NCBI RefSeq assembly: GCF_048751585.1
Contig: NZ_JAZHOB010000002.1
Location: 310,001 to 374,000 of the forward strand
Length of the DNA stretch: 64,000 bases
Direction of reading: 5' to 3'
DNA from: G025836975 sp048751585
GTDB taxonomy: Bacteria; Pseudomonadota; Gammaproteobacteria; Burkholderiales; Burkholderiaceae_B
Part shown: positions 50,453 through 58,852 of the stretch, one piece after another
Layout: each line of letters starts with the position of its first letter
Numbering within the stretch: the stretch's first letter is position 1
The notes under the pieces: model-generated
Database searches by the model: none
Seen by the model: the letters and a program-made list of their open reading frames with translations, nothing else
Told to the model about the DNA's origin: nothing
Position numbers and translations under genes: made by a program

Positions 50453-51430
50453 ATGATCGGGATAGGCCTGATGATTTATCCCGGCGCGCAGCAGGCCGCC
50501 GTGCTGGGGCTGACAGACCTGTTCGGCGTCGCGAATCGAATTGTGGCGTCGCATCGGAAAGCGCAAGAGCCTGCATTACGGGTCACTCACTGGCGACAGG
50601 ACCACCCCACTCGCAAGCCAAGCTGTGTGTTCGACACTTGCCCGAGTCAACCTCCGGAAGCTTTGTCGGCCTTGATCCTGCCGCCCGCCTTAAGCGAACC
50701 GATCAGCGTGAACGAGGCCGCGTCCTTGACGGCCTGGCTGCGCGATCGGCATGCGGACGGGGTTGCCTTGGCATCGGTTTGCGCCGGCGCGTTTGTCCTG
50801 GCGGCCACCGGCTTGATGGCTGGCAGGCGAGTGACGACGCACTGGTCCTATGCCGAGCTGCTGCAACAACGCTTTCCCGATGTCTCCGTGGATGCCGATC
50901 AATTGATCATCGATGACGGTGACATCATTACGGCTGGCGGCCTCATGGCATGGACGGATTTGGGACTGCGGCTGGTGGATCGCTTTCTGGGTCCCACGGT
51001 CATGTTCGAGACGGCACGCATGCTGCTTGTCGATCCTCCTGGCCGCGAGCAGCGCTACTACAGCGTGTTCTCTCCCCGCCTGACGCACGGAGATGCGGCG
51101 GTGCTCAAAGCGCAGCACTGGCTGCAAGCCACCCAGGCCAAGGAAACAGCATTGGCGGCTCTTGCCGCACAGGCCGGGCTGGAAGAGCGCACTTTCTTGC
51201 GCCGCTTCCAGAAGGCGACCGGCATGACGACCACCGAGTACGCCCAGCGCCTGCGGGTCGGCAAGGCTCGCGAGCTGTTGCAGTTCGGAAACGCGTCCAT
51301 CGATCGCGTGGCCTGGGAAGTTGGCTATAGCGACCCAGGGGCTTTTCGAAAGGTCTTTACACGCATCGTGGGATTATCGCCAGGCGAATACCGCCGCCGT
51401 TTTAGCGCAGGCCAAGGCGCAGTCAAATAA
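50453..51430 (+). CDS. GlxA-family regulator (DJ-1/PfpI domain plus AraC helix-turn-helix)
   Basis: A 325-residue regulator. Residues about 1-190 are a DJ-1/PfpI (class I glutamine amidotransferase-like) domain with the elbow ASVCAGAFVLAATGLM near residue 103 and RRVTTHW after it. Residues about 215-315 hold the double AraC helix-turn-helix (LAALAAQAGLEERTFLRRFQ, VAWEVGYSDPGAFRKVFTRI). GGTGGAAG lies right before the ATG. GlxA-like proteins respond to small metabolites, for example quaternary amines or arginine catabolites. The isochorismatase-family gene 146 bases downstream is its probable target. Confidence 0.9.
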   Translation: MIGIGLMIYPGAQQAAVLGLTDLFGVANRIVASHRKAQEPALRVTHWRQDHPTRKPSCVFDTCPSQPPEALSALILPPALSEPISVNEAASLTAWLRDRHADGVALASVCAGAFVLAATGLMAGRRVTTHWSYAELLQQRFPDVSVDADQLIIDDGDIITAGGLMAWTDLGLRLVDRFLGPTVMFETARMLLVDPPGREQRYYSVFSPRLTHGDAAVLKAQHWLQATQAKETALAALAAQAGLEERTFLRRFQKATGMTTTEYAQRLRVGKARELLQFGNASIDRVAWEVGYSDPGAFRKVFTRIVGLSPGEYRRRFSAGQGAVK

Positions 51431-51576
51431 AAGCATGGGCGGGCTGGCGGGATGCCCGCCGTGCCGGACCTTGATGTCGATATTGGCTCTTAAATTGTCG
51501 GTGGCGCCACTTCACGCCGGGAGGTTTGCCGGCGAAGATGTAGGCTTTCGCTTACCGAATACAGGAGAATGACACC

Positions 51577-52128
51577 ATGAAGAAGCGCGGTCTGATCATC
51601 GTTGATTTGCAGAACGAATACTTGCCCACTGGCAAGCTGCCGCTGTCGGGTATCGAGGCGGCTGCCGCCAATGCCGCCCAGGTACTCGGCGACGCCCGAA
51701 GCAAGGGCATCCCGGTCTTCCATATCCGCCACGAATTCGCCGCCGCGGATGCCCCCGTGTTTGTTCGGGGCTCCGATGGCGTGAAGATTCAGCCGTCGGT
51801 GGCCCCGGTCGGAGATGAGCCGGTGATCGTCAAGAATTACATCAATTCATTCCGCGAAACCGATCTGAAGCAACAGCTCGATGCCAAAGGTGTCGAAGAG
51901 CTTGTGGTTGTGGGTGCAATGAGCCACATGTGTATTGACGCTGTCGTGCGCGCCGGGGTGGATATGGGCTACCCGACTACGGTGCTGCATGACGCCTGCG
52001 CAACGCTCGATCTGACTTTTGACGGCGTGACGGTACCGGCGGCCCATGTGCATGCGGCAATGATGGCGGCTCTCGAGTTCGGTTACGGTACCGTGAAATC
52101 CACGCAGGCATACTTCGCTGCGGAGTGA
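51577..52128 (+). CDS. Cysteine hydrolase, isochorismatase/nicotinamidase superfamily
   Basis: A 183-residue hydrolase. The catalytic triad can be placed: Asp10 in LIIVDLQNEY, Lys86 in VIVKNYINSF and Cys119 in GAMSHMCIDAVVRAG, with the non-proline cis peptide before the Cys-bearing helix. Relatives cleave isochorismate, nicotinamide, N-carbamoylsarcosine, ureidoacrylate or allophanate-like compounds. AGGAGAATGACACC precedes the ATG. It is flanked by two GlxA-type regulators, one upstream on the same strand and one convergent 30 bases downstream. Confidence 0.9.
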   Translation: MKKRGLIIVDLQNEYLPTGKLPLSGIEAAAANAAQVLGDARSKGIPVFHIRHEFAAADAPVFVRGSDGVKIQPSVAPVGDEPVIVKNYINSFRETDLKQQLDAKGVEELVVVGAMSHMCIDAVVRAGVDMGYPTTVLHDACATLDLTFDGVTVPAAHVHAAMMAALEFGYGTVKSTQAYFAAE

Positions 52129-52158
52129 TAACGCCAATAATTAGTTGACGTTCCCGAA

Positions 52159-53133
52159 CTAAAGCTGCGCTGCCGGACTCAACGTTTTGCAGAAGTTGCG
52201 TCGATAATTTGATGGCGACGTGCCCAGTTGGGCGGCAAACTGCTGGCGCAGAGCCAAGGTCGTGCCGAAGCCGGCTTCCGAGGTGATGCATTCGATCGGC
52301 ATGTCGGTGGTTTCCAGCAACTGCTGCGCCCTGGCGACCCGCTCGGCATTCAGCCACTTGGTGACGGTGGTGCCCGTTGCTTCCCGGAAGCGCCGGGTAA
52401 AGGTGCGCCGGCTCATTTTCGCGACATCGGCAAGTGTGTCGAGCGACAGAGGCTCCGCCAGGTTTTCACGCGCCCATTCCAGCACGCCGGGCAGGCGATT
52501 ATCGTTAAGAAGCTTTGGCACGGGCCGCTCGATGTACTGGGCTTGGCCGCCCGCCCGGTGTGGCGGCGTGACCAGCAAGCGGGCGATATGGTTCGCCGCC
52601 TCGAAGCCATGGCGCTCGCGAAGCAAATACAGGCAGCAGTCAATCGCGGCGACCGTTCCGGCTGATGTGATGATGTTGTCACTGGCCACATACAGTACAT
52701 CTGGACGGAACAGGGTTGCTGGAAAGCGCCGCGCAAACACCTCCCGCGCCACCCAGTGGGTCGTGGCCTCCCTTCCATCAAGCAAGCCCGCATCGCCCAG
52801 CACGAACGCACCCAGGCATAAGCCCACGATCAACGTGCCTTGTTCATGGGCCCGCCGCAGCGCCTCTGTGAGCTCGGCGGGCGCCGGCACTTCGGGGTCG
52901 CTCCAGGCGGGGATGATGATGATATCGGCTTGGTCCATGGCTTCCAATCCATTGACGACCTCGATGGCGACGCCCTGATCGCTGCGTACTTGCCCGGGTC
53001 TTTGGGCGAAATACTGTAGATCGTAGTGGGCATGGTCGGGGCCGTTATCAGTACCAAGGACAACGCCCGGCACAGACAGATTAAACAGGCTTACGCCATC
53101 GAAGGCGAAGACGGCGACGCGGATGGAAGACAT
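52159..53133 (-). CDS. Second GlxA-family regulator (DJ-1/PfpI plus AraC domains)
   Basis: A 324-residue regulator of the same architecture as the one at 50453 but clearly diverged. The amidotransferase-like domain has VGLCLGAFVLGDAGLLDGRE near residue 103; the AraC domain at about 220-320 has DTLADVAKMSRRTFTRRFR and ITSEAGFGTTLALRQQFAAQ. It is divergent from the metallo-hydrolase gene across a 172-base gap carrying repeated GGCC-centred elements, and probably controls that gene and itself. Convergent with the isochorismatase-family gene. Confidence 0.9.
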   Translation of the reverse strand: MSSIRVAVFAFDGVSLFNLSVPGVVLGTDNGPDHAHYDLQYFAQRPGQVRSDQGVAIEVVNGLEAMDQADIIIIPAWSDPEVPAPAELTEALRRAHEQGTLIVGLCLGAFVLGDAGLLDGREATTHWVAREVFARRFPATLFRPDVLYVASDNIITSAGTVAAIDCCLYLLRERHGFEAANHIARLLVTPPHRAGGQAQYIERPVPKLLNDNRLPGVLEWARENLAEPLSLDTLADVAKMSRRTFTRRFREATGTTVTKWLNAERVARAQQLLETTDMPIECITSEAGFGTTLALRQQFAAQLGTSPSNYRRNFCKTLSPAAQL

Positions 53134-53160
53134 AGGTAAAAGGGCGATAGCAGTGGTGGG

Positions 53161-53238
53161 ATTGGCCTAATTTTAGTCTATAAGGCTGTTTGGGCCAATA
53201 GATTGGCCTGATTTTTACTTATATTGTCATTCAGGCCA
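53161..53238. promoter_or_regulatory. Repeated GGCC-centred elements between glxA-type and MBL-hydrolase genes
   Basis: ATTGGCCTAATTTTA (53161-53175) recurs as ATTGGCCTGATTTTTA (53202-53217), 41 bases or about four helix turns apart. Inverted copies of the core follow each: GGGCCAAT at 53192-53199 and CAGGCCA at 53232-53238. Spaced direct repeats on one face of the helix in a divergent promoter fit the way AraC-type activators bind. Confidence 0.6.
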
Positions 53239-53305
53239 CTGTTGCGTTCGGCGCTCCAAACCCACAATGGAGGCTCTTTAACTAGCGACACATTGGAGTA
53301 AGCGC

Positions 53306-54199
53306 ATGTACATGAAAACTCTCGCCGGGACCCTGGCTTTGGCCCTTAGCGTTACAACCGGCGCCGCATTGGCCCAAACGAAAGCGTCCGCCGGCCGCCA
53401 GCCGATTAACGAAAAAGTCCAGTTGCAACAGATCCGCAATGCAACGGTAAAAATCACCTACGCCGACACCACATTCCTGATCGACCCGATGCTGGCCAGG
53501 AAAGGCGCTTATCCGGGCTTTGACGGGACCTACCGCAGCACACTGCGCAATCCCCTGGTCGAGCTGCCGATGTCCGAGAAAGAGGTGATTGCCGGCGCTG
53601 ACGCGGTAATTATCACCCACACCCACCTTGACCACTGGGACGATGCCGCACAGCAATTCCTGCCCAAAGGCATCCCGCTTTTTGTCCAGAACCAAGCCGA
53701 CGCAAGCCTTATTCGTTCCCAGGGCTTCACCAATGTTCGTGTCCTTTCCGATAAGGCCAAGTTCGGCGGCGTGACGCTCAGCAAGACCGGTGGGCAGCAC
53801 GGAACCGATGAAATGTTTGCCTCGGCGGAAGTGGCCAAGGCCCTCGGCCCTGCCATGGGCGTCGTGTTCGAAGCACCGGGTCACAAGACGCTTTATCTGG
53901 TCGGCGATACCATCTGGCGCGACGACGTCGATCAGGCATTGGCGCAGTACGATCCGCAAATCATCGTCATCAATGCGGGCTATGCGGTAATGGACGGCTA
54001 TGAAGGCTCGATCATCATGGGCAAGGAAGACGTGCTGCGTGCTTCTCAAGCCGCCCCAGACGCAAGCATTGTCGCCACCCATATGGATGCGATCAATCAC
54101 ATGTTCCAAACCCGCAAGGAACTAAGGGAATATGTACAGGAAAAGAACATACAGGATCGTGTCGAGATCCCGGAAGACGGCGCTATCGTCGAATTCTGA
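53306..54199 (+). CDS. Exported metallo-beta-lactamase-fold hydrolase (UlaG-like)
   Basis: A 297-residue protein. A Sec signal peptide (MYMKTLAGTLALALSVTTG ending AALA-Q) implies a periplasmic enzyme. The zinc motif is HTHLDHWDD near residue 110; further metal-ligand candidates are QHGTD, the Asp of LVGDTIWRDD and the His of VATHMDAINH. FLIDPMLARKGAYPGF is typical of the UlaG/YtnP-like branch that hydrolyses lactones or phosphodiesters. The ATG at 53306 or the one two codons later could be used. Single gene, probably controlled by the divergent GlxA-type regulator. Confidence 0.87.
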   Translation: MYMKTLAGTLALALSVTTGAALAQTKASAGRQPINEKVQLQQIRNATVKITYADTTFLIDPMLARKGAYPGFDGTYRSTLRNPLVELPMSEKEVIAGADAVIITHTHLDHWDDAAQQFLPKGIPLFVQNQADASLIRSQGFTNVRVLSDKAKFGGVTLSKTGGQHGTDEMFASAEVAKALGPAMGVVFEAPGHKTLYLVGDTIWRDDVDQALAQYDPQIIVINAGYAVMDGYEGSIIMGKEDVLRASQAAPDASIVATHMDAINHMFQTRKELREYVQEKNIQDRVEIPEDGAIVEF

Positions 54200-54208
54200 T
54201 CACGCTGG

Positions 54209-54237
54209 AGGCCTGCCTGAGAATCACAGGCAGGCCT
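54209..54237. terminator. Strong hairpin after MBL-hydrolase gene (no T tract)
   Basis: An 11-bp perfect stem (AGGCCTGCCTG / CAGGCAGGCCT) with a 7-base loop starts ten bases after the stop. There is no run of T, so it may protect the mRNA end or work with Rho rather than terminate by itself. Confidence 0.5.
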
Positions 54238-54334
54238 GTCGCGCTATCAACAGACTGGGACACTAGCCGCTCGATATTGGGGGCTTGGTACCGCTGCGTG
54301 CATTTTTGCTCTTCGCTTTGCAGAGTGCGGCTAG

Positions 54335-55135
54335 CTAAATCACCTTTTTACGCAACCATGCGGCAATGGCCTCGCCTGCGACTACCAGCCCGATGATGGC
54401 CAGCAAAATGGTGGCTACCGTGCGCCAGTCCAGCGTATCAATGGAGCCTTGCAGGATTACACCTATGCCGCCGGCGCCCACCAGGCCCAGTACGGTCGAT
54501 TCGCGCAGATTGATGTCCCAGCGCAATATGCTGACCGCGAAAAAGGTGGGTACAACCTGCGGGACAATGGCGTATAGAATGACTTTGGCACGCGAGGCGC
54601 CGGTGGCTTCCAGTGCTTCGACCGGCCGGCGGTCGATCTCTTCAATCGCCTCGCCCAGAAGTTTGCCCAGGAAACCCAGCGACCGGAACATGATGGCAAT
54701 GATGCCTGCCAGCACGCCCGGGCCGAAAATGGCCACAAACAAGAGAGCCCAGATCAGCGTGTTGACCGAGCGGCTCGATACCAGTATGAAGCGGCCCAGC
54801 CATAAGGTTGCGCGGTTTGGCGTGGTGTTCTGCGCCGAGATATAGGCCACCGGCAGCGAGACGAAAATCGAAATAAAAGTTGCGATCGTGGCAATATTCA
54901 GGGTTTCGATCAGTGCCCACATGATCGCGTGAATGCTGGAGAAATCGGGCGGCATCATGCGGCCTGCCAGATCGCTGATCTGGGCAGGGGCGTCCCACAC
55001 CCAGGGCCAGATGATATTGATGGAAGCCAGAGACCAGCTGACGGCCAGTGCCATGATGGCAAAAATTCCCAGGCGCGCCCAGCGCTCGCGTCCGGTATAA
55101 CGGGCCCAGGCCCGGTCGGCAATGGACTGTGTCAC
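54335..55135 (-). CDS. phnE: Phosphonate-type ABC transporter permease (second PhnE)
   Basis: A 266-residue inner-membrane permease with six hydrophobic segments and the EAA-type loop EAIEEIDRRPVEALEATGAS near residue 160, then LYAIVPQVVPTFFAV, characteristic of PhnE. It is the last gene of the importer operon phnD-phnC-phnE-phnE, and its ATG overlaps the preceding permease stop by four bases. Two different PhnE proteins presumably form a heterodimeric channel. Confidence 0.9.
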   Translation of the reverse strand: MTQSIADRAWARYTGRERWARLGIFAIMALAVSWSLASINIIWPWVWDAPAQISDLAGRMMPPDFSSIHAIMWALIETLNIATIATFISIFVSLPVAYISAQNTTPNRATLWLGRFILVSSRSVNTLIWALLFVAIFGPGVLAGIIAIMFRSLGFLGKLLGEAIEEIDRRPVEALEATGASRAKVILYAIVPQVVPTFFAVSILRWDINLRESTVLGLVGAGGIGVILQGSIDTLDWRTVATILLAIIGLVVAGEAIAAWLRKKVI

Positions 55136-55938
55136 CAGATAGCCCTCCGAATGCGGCCACTGACGGCTTCGCTTATTAAAATGACGGCAATGATGATCAT
55201 GGTTATGGCCAGGGCGAAATCGTAGTCGTAGCGGCCAAAGGCATTCATGAGCGTTGAACCGATTCCGCCGGCGCCCACAATGCCGACCACGGCGGACGCG
55301 CGCAGATTGCTGTCCAGTTGATACATCGACAGGCCGATCTGGCGCGGCATGATCTGCGGCAAAACCGCAAACTGCAGCACGGTAAAGAAGCGTGTGCCAG
55401 TGCTGCGCAGGGCCTCGACCTGGCCCCAGTCAATTTCCTCGATTCGTTCAGCAAGCATCTTGGCCACGAATCCGATCGAATAAATAGTCAGGGTCAGGAT
55501 GCCGGCGACAGGACCAAAACCCACCGCCTTGACGAATATGATTGCGACAATCACAGGATGAAAGCTGCGCGCCAGGATGATCAGGGTGCGCCCCAACAGG
55601 TAAATCGGCTGGGCGGCGATATTGCGTGCCGCCATGAATGCGATGGGAATGCTAAGCCCCACGCCCAGCAGCGTCGATAGAATCGCAATTTGCATGCTTT
55701 CCAGAAAGCCGTCGATCAATAATTCATGACGGACAAAGCTGGGTGGAATGGCGCCGGAAAAAATGCGGGCGGCCCGAGTCAGGCCTTCACTGATGCGCGC
55801 CCAGTTGAAGGGCAGAGTGTAGGCAACCCAGACCAGATAAATAATCGTCGCCGCGATCAGCCCCCAACGCAGCAGCGGATTGGCGATAAAGGGCGGTTTG
55901 CGCCAGGTTCGTGGCAATGCGGATGACTGGCGGGTCAT
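55132..55938 (-). CDS. phnE: Phosphonate-type ABC transporter permease (first PhnE)
   Basis: A 268-residue permease paralogous to its neighbour, with six membrane segments and the cytoplasmic coupling loop ERIEEIDWGQVEALRSTGTR near residue 165 followed by LQFAVLPQIMPRQIGLSMY. Its ATG overlaps the phnC stop by four bases and its own stop overlaps the next phnE start, so the three genes are translationally coupled. Confidence 0.9.
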   Translation of the reverse strand: MTRQSSALPRTWRKPPFIANPLLRWGLIAATIIYLVWVAYTLPFNWARISEGLTRAARIFSGAIPPSFVRHELLIDGFLESMQIAILSTLLGVGLSIPIAFMAARNIAAQPIYLLGRTLIILARSFHPVIVAIIFVKAVGFGPVAGILTLTIYSIGFVAKMLAERIEEIDWGQVEALRSTGTRFFTVLQFAVLPQIMPRQIGLSMYQLDSNLRASAVVGIVGAGGIGSTLMNAFGRYDYDFALAITMIIIAVILISEAVSGRIRRAIW

Positions 55939-56726
55939 AAGGCTGCGGTTTCCAGTGCTTCGAGCGGGGCATTGACTCTTTCGTCAGCTGGTGTGCCGCT
56001 ATATACGCGGTGCATCGCATCCGCATCAAGCTCATCGGGCGTGCCGTCGAAAATCAAGCGGCCGAAGCGCATGCCCACGATGCGGCGTGTGAATTCCTTG
56101 GCTTCGGCGACATTGTGGATATTGATCAGCACCGGCAGCTTGAACTCGTCGGCCAGCTTTTGAAGCAGCTCCATAATCTGGCGCGATGTCACCGGGTCGA
56201 GCGAGGCGGTCGGTTCGTCGGCCAGCAGAATCTGTGGTTCTTGCATAAGCGCGCGCACGACGCCGACGCGCTGGCGTTCGCCTCCGGACAATTCATCCGC
56301 ACGCTTGTTGGCGTAGTGTGCGATCCCTACGCGTTCCATCAAATGAAATGCACGCTCTATGTCCTGGGCCGGATAGCGTCTCATGGCGGCTCGCCAGTAC
56401 GGGATGTATCCCAAGCGGCCACACTGCACGTTTTCCATGACGGTCAGGCGGTCGACCAGGTTGAAGCCTTGAAAGATCATGCCGATATGCCGGCGCGAAC
56501 GGCGCAGCCCCTCGCGTTTGAGCGATGTCAGTTCGACGCCGTTCAATTCAATGCTGCCCGAGGTGGGTTCCACCAGGCGGTTGATACAGCGCAGCAACGT
56601 GCTTTTGCCGGCCCCGGATGCGCCGATGATGGATACGATCGACTCGTCGGGAACCTCCAGATCGAGGCCCTGCAAGACGGGATTCCCGTCACCGTAGCGT
56701 TTGACCAGGCGGGTAATACGAAGCAT
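55935..56726 (-). CDS. phnC: Phosphonate-type ABC transporter ATP-binding protein
   Basis: A 263-residue ATPase of the PhnC class. Walker A is GASGAGKSTLLRCINRL near residue 33, the Q-loop is in MIFQGFNLVDRLTVMENV, the signature is ELSGGERQRVGVVRALM, and Walker B is ILLADEPTASLDP. The start at 56726 (MLRITRLVKRYGDGN) is 87 bases after the phnD stop; a longer in-frame start would add about 20 non-homologous residues. It powers the two PhnE permeases encoded next. Confidence 0.92.
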   Translation of the reverse strand: MLRITRLVKRYGDGNPVLQGLDLEVPDESIVSIIGASGAGKSTLLRCINRLVEPTSGSIELNGVELTSLKREGLRRSRRHIGMIFQGFNLVDRLTVMENVQCGRLGYIPYWRAAMRRYPAQDIERAFHLMERVGIAHYANKRADELSGGERQRVGVVRALMQEPQILLADEPTASLDPVTSRQIMELLQKLADEFKLPVLINIHNVAEAKEFTRRIVGMRFGRLIFDGTPDELDADAMHRVYSGTPADERVNAPLEALETAAL

Positions 56727-56813
56727 AGGTGGCTCTTTTGTGTTTCTTGCAGCGTGTTTGCCGGGATGCCGCCCGCCGTCGAGTGGCATGCCGGGCCTTG
56801 ATGTCGACGGAGG

Positions 56814-57815
56814 TTATTTCAGGTTTTCAGTGGTGTAGGTAACGCCGTTGGCTTCCTGAATGTCTCGTATGACCGACCAGTTTTCCTTGTACGTAATAGG
56901 AACGAACTTGGTCACGCCTGAAAACTCCTTGCCCAGCGCCGTGCCCTTCATGTCGAAGCTAAAGAAAGCTTCCTTGATCTTCTCGACCAGCTTGGGATCA
57001 AGGTTATGGGCGTATGTGTAGGATGTGGTGGGAAAGCGCTTGGATTCATAGATAATCTTGACGTCGTTGGGGTCGTAAAGATTGCGCTCGGCCATGCGTT
57101 CGACAACTTCCGACGCCACTGGCGCGGCATCGTAATCGCCAGCGACCACGCCCAACATGGATTGATCGTGCGAACCCGAGTACACGACCTTATAGTCTTT
57201 TTCAGGCGTGACCCCCTGCTTGGGGAATAGCGCGCGCGGAGCCAGGTTGCCGGAATTGGATGTCGGCGATGTATGGGCAACGCGCTTGCCTTTTAGGTCG
57301 GCCATGGTGTTGATGCCGCTGTCTTTGCGCGTATAGACCTGCAGCGTGTATCCGAAATTGCCCGTTTCCGAACCCATCAGGGCAAATGGCACCGCGCCCG
57401 CCAGATTCACGGCAAATGGGGTGGGGCCGGTTGAGTAGCCCGCAATATGCAGCCGATTGCTGCGCATGGCTTCGATTTCGGCGGCATTGGACTGAACGGC
57501 GAAGAAACGTACATCTTTGCCCGTTACCTTTTTGAGATGCTCGATAAACGGTTTCCATATGTCGGCGTAGATGGCGGGATCTTCGACCGGCGTGTAGGCG
57601 AATACCAGCGTATCGGGATTCAACAGCTTTTTCGGATCAGTAGGAGGATCGGCGACGAGGTCGCCGTTTACGTCGCAATAAATTTTGGCGAGCGCGCCGC
57701 GATTGCTGCATTCGGCTGCTCCGGCGTTCGTTGCGGGAAGCATCATGGCGGCAAATGCTGCCAGGCAGGTGAGCCGCCAGATGGGGCGAGTCATACCGGT
57801 TAAAGATATTTTCAT
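56814..57815 (-). CDS. phnD: Phosphate/phosphite/phosphonate ABC transporter substrate-binding protein
   Basis: A 333-residue periplasmic binding protein. The signal peptide ends near AGAA-E (residue 34). The ligand fold is recognised from TLVFAYTPVEDPAIYADIW, HIAGYSTGPTPFAVNL and HTSPTSNSGNLAPRALF, the PhnD phosphonate-cradle region. The mature N-terminus is unusual: two Cys (36 and 47) bracket a short loop, and DVNGDLVAD (48-56) has the D-x-N-x-D-x3-D spacing of a calcium loop. AGAGAGGAGCC before the ATG at 57815 sets the start. The true ligand is unknown. Confidence 0.9.
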   Translation of the reverse strand: MKISLTGMTRPIWRLTCLAAFAAMMLPATNAGAAECSNRGALAKIYCDVNGDLVADPPTDPKKLLNPDTLVFAYTPVEDPAIYADIWKPFIEHLKKVTGKDVRFFAVQSNAAEIEAMRSNRLHIAGYSTGPTPFAVNLAGAVPFALMGSETGNFGYTLQVYTRKDSGINTMADLKGKRVAHTSPTSNSGNLAPRALFPKQGVTPEKDYKVVYSGSHDQSMLGVVAGDYDAAPVASEVVERMAERNLYDPNDVKIIYESKRFPTTSYTYAHNLDPKLVEKIKEAFFSFDMKGTALGKEFSGVTKFVPITYKENWSVIRDIQEANGVTYTTENLK

Positions 57816-57848
57816 GGCTCCTCTCTCTTTTTGATTTTTACGTCTATT

Positions 57849-57917
57849 CAACAGAAATGTTGTTGTCTGCCAACGTAGATTACCCATAAAAGTTGTTTAT
57901 TACAATAATTGTTGGCA
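57849..57917. promoter_or_regulatory. Dyad cluster in the phnD / deoR divergent promoter region
   Basis: The 218-base AT-rich gap between phnD and the DeoR gene holds several overlapping dyads: CAACA-GAAA-TGTTG (57849-57862), ACAAT-A-ATTGT (57902-57912), and a widely spaced pair TGCCAAC (57868-57874) / GTTGGCA (57911-57917). The shared core is TGTTG/CAACA. A DeoR-type repressor binding repeated short sites here could control both directions. Which copies matter cannot be told by eye. Confidence 0.45.
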
Positions 57918-58033
57918 AAAAATGTTGCTATCATCACACTTTCGATGTGGCAGGCGTCTTTCCCATAGCCGCAAATTTTCTTTTACAAGGCGACGTAGCA
58001 GCGCAGCCAACTTCTTATCAGGCCTCTCACGTC

Positions 58034-58852
58034 ATGATCCGTAAACCACGCAAAGATGAACGGCAAGCCCGGATTCTCGAGGCATTGCGCCACACGCCTC
58101 ATATTCGCATCGCATTGCTGGCCGAGCGTTTCAAGGTTACGACCGAGACCATACGCCGCGATCTTGAGTCGTTAAGCAGGCGCGGCCTGGTCAATCGTGC
58201 GCACGGAGGGGTGGTTGCCCAGCCCATGGGGGTGCAACCGTCGATATTCGAGCGTGAACAATCGACCGTGGATGAACGATCGCGCATTGCAACGCTGGCC
58301 GCCTCGTTCGTGTCCAGCGGGCAGGTGCTGATGATGGACGCCGGTTCGACCACCACGCAATTGGCCTGGCAACTGGCTCGCGGCACCGAAACTTTGACGG
58401 TGATCACCAACAGCTACCCGGTGGCCTCGGCACTGACGCCATCCCGGTGCACGACCATAGTCTGCCCGGGGGAATTCAATGGGCACGAGGGTGGCGTGTT
58501 CGGGCAGGACACCACCGAGTTTCTGGGGCGCTTCCACGCCAACATTGCCTTTATCGGCGCCAGCGGCCTGGGGGCCGGCGGTGTCATGGATGTAAACCGC
58601 CAGGCCGCCTGGGTCAAGCGAACCATGATCGAGCGCTGCGAACACATCTATCTGCTGGTGGACCATACGAAATTCGATCTGCATGTGCTCGAGGTCGTGG
58701 CCCCCCTGGATGCATTAAGCGGGGTGATCACCGACCGGGCGCCTCCCGGTCCGTTGGCACATGCGTTGCGTGAGGCCGGCGTCGCCTGCCATGTCGCGTC
58801 GAACGCCGACACGACCGATCCCGTTTTGCCCCATTCCCAGGAGGAAAAATGA
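58034..58852 (+). CDS. DeoR/GlpR-family transcriptional regulator
   Basis: A 272-residue repressor. The N-terminal helix-turn-helix is RIALLAERFKVTTETIRRDL followed by ESLSRRGLVNRAHGG. The C-terminal sensor domain (MMDAGSTTTQLAWQL, VITNSYPVASAL, FIGASGLGAGGVMD) is the phosphosugar-isomerase-like fold by which this family detects phosphorylated metabolites. Start chosen at 58034 (MIRKPRKDERQARIL); the frame is open 47 codons further upstream without homology. Divergent from phnD and overlapping the HAD gene by four bases. Confidence 0.9.
   Translation: MIRKPRKDERQARILEALRHTPHIRIALLAERFKVTTETIRRDLESLSRRGLVNRAHGGVVAQPMGVQPSIFEREQSTVDERSRIATLAASFVSSGQVLMMDAGSTTTQLAWQLARGTETLTVITNSYPVASALTPSRCTTIVCPGEFNGHEGGVFGQDTTEFLGRFHANIAFIGASGLGAGGVMDVNRQAAWVKRTMIERCEHIYLLVDHTKFDLHVLEVVAPLDALSGVITDRAPPGPLAHALREAGVACHVASNADTTDPVLPHSQEEK

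Noticed and set aside
57893..58033. N-terminal extension of the DeoR protein by 47 residues
   Set aside because: The extension lies in the dyad-rich promoter region and does not resemble DeoR N-termini, which begin shortly before the helix-turn-helix.
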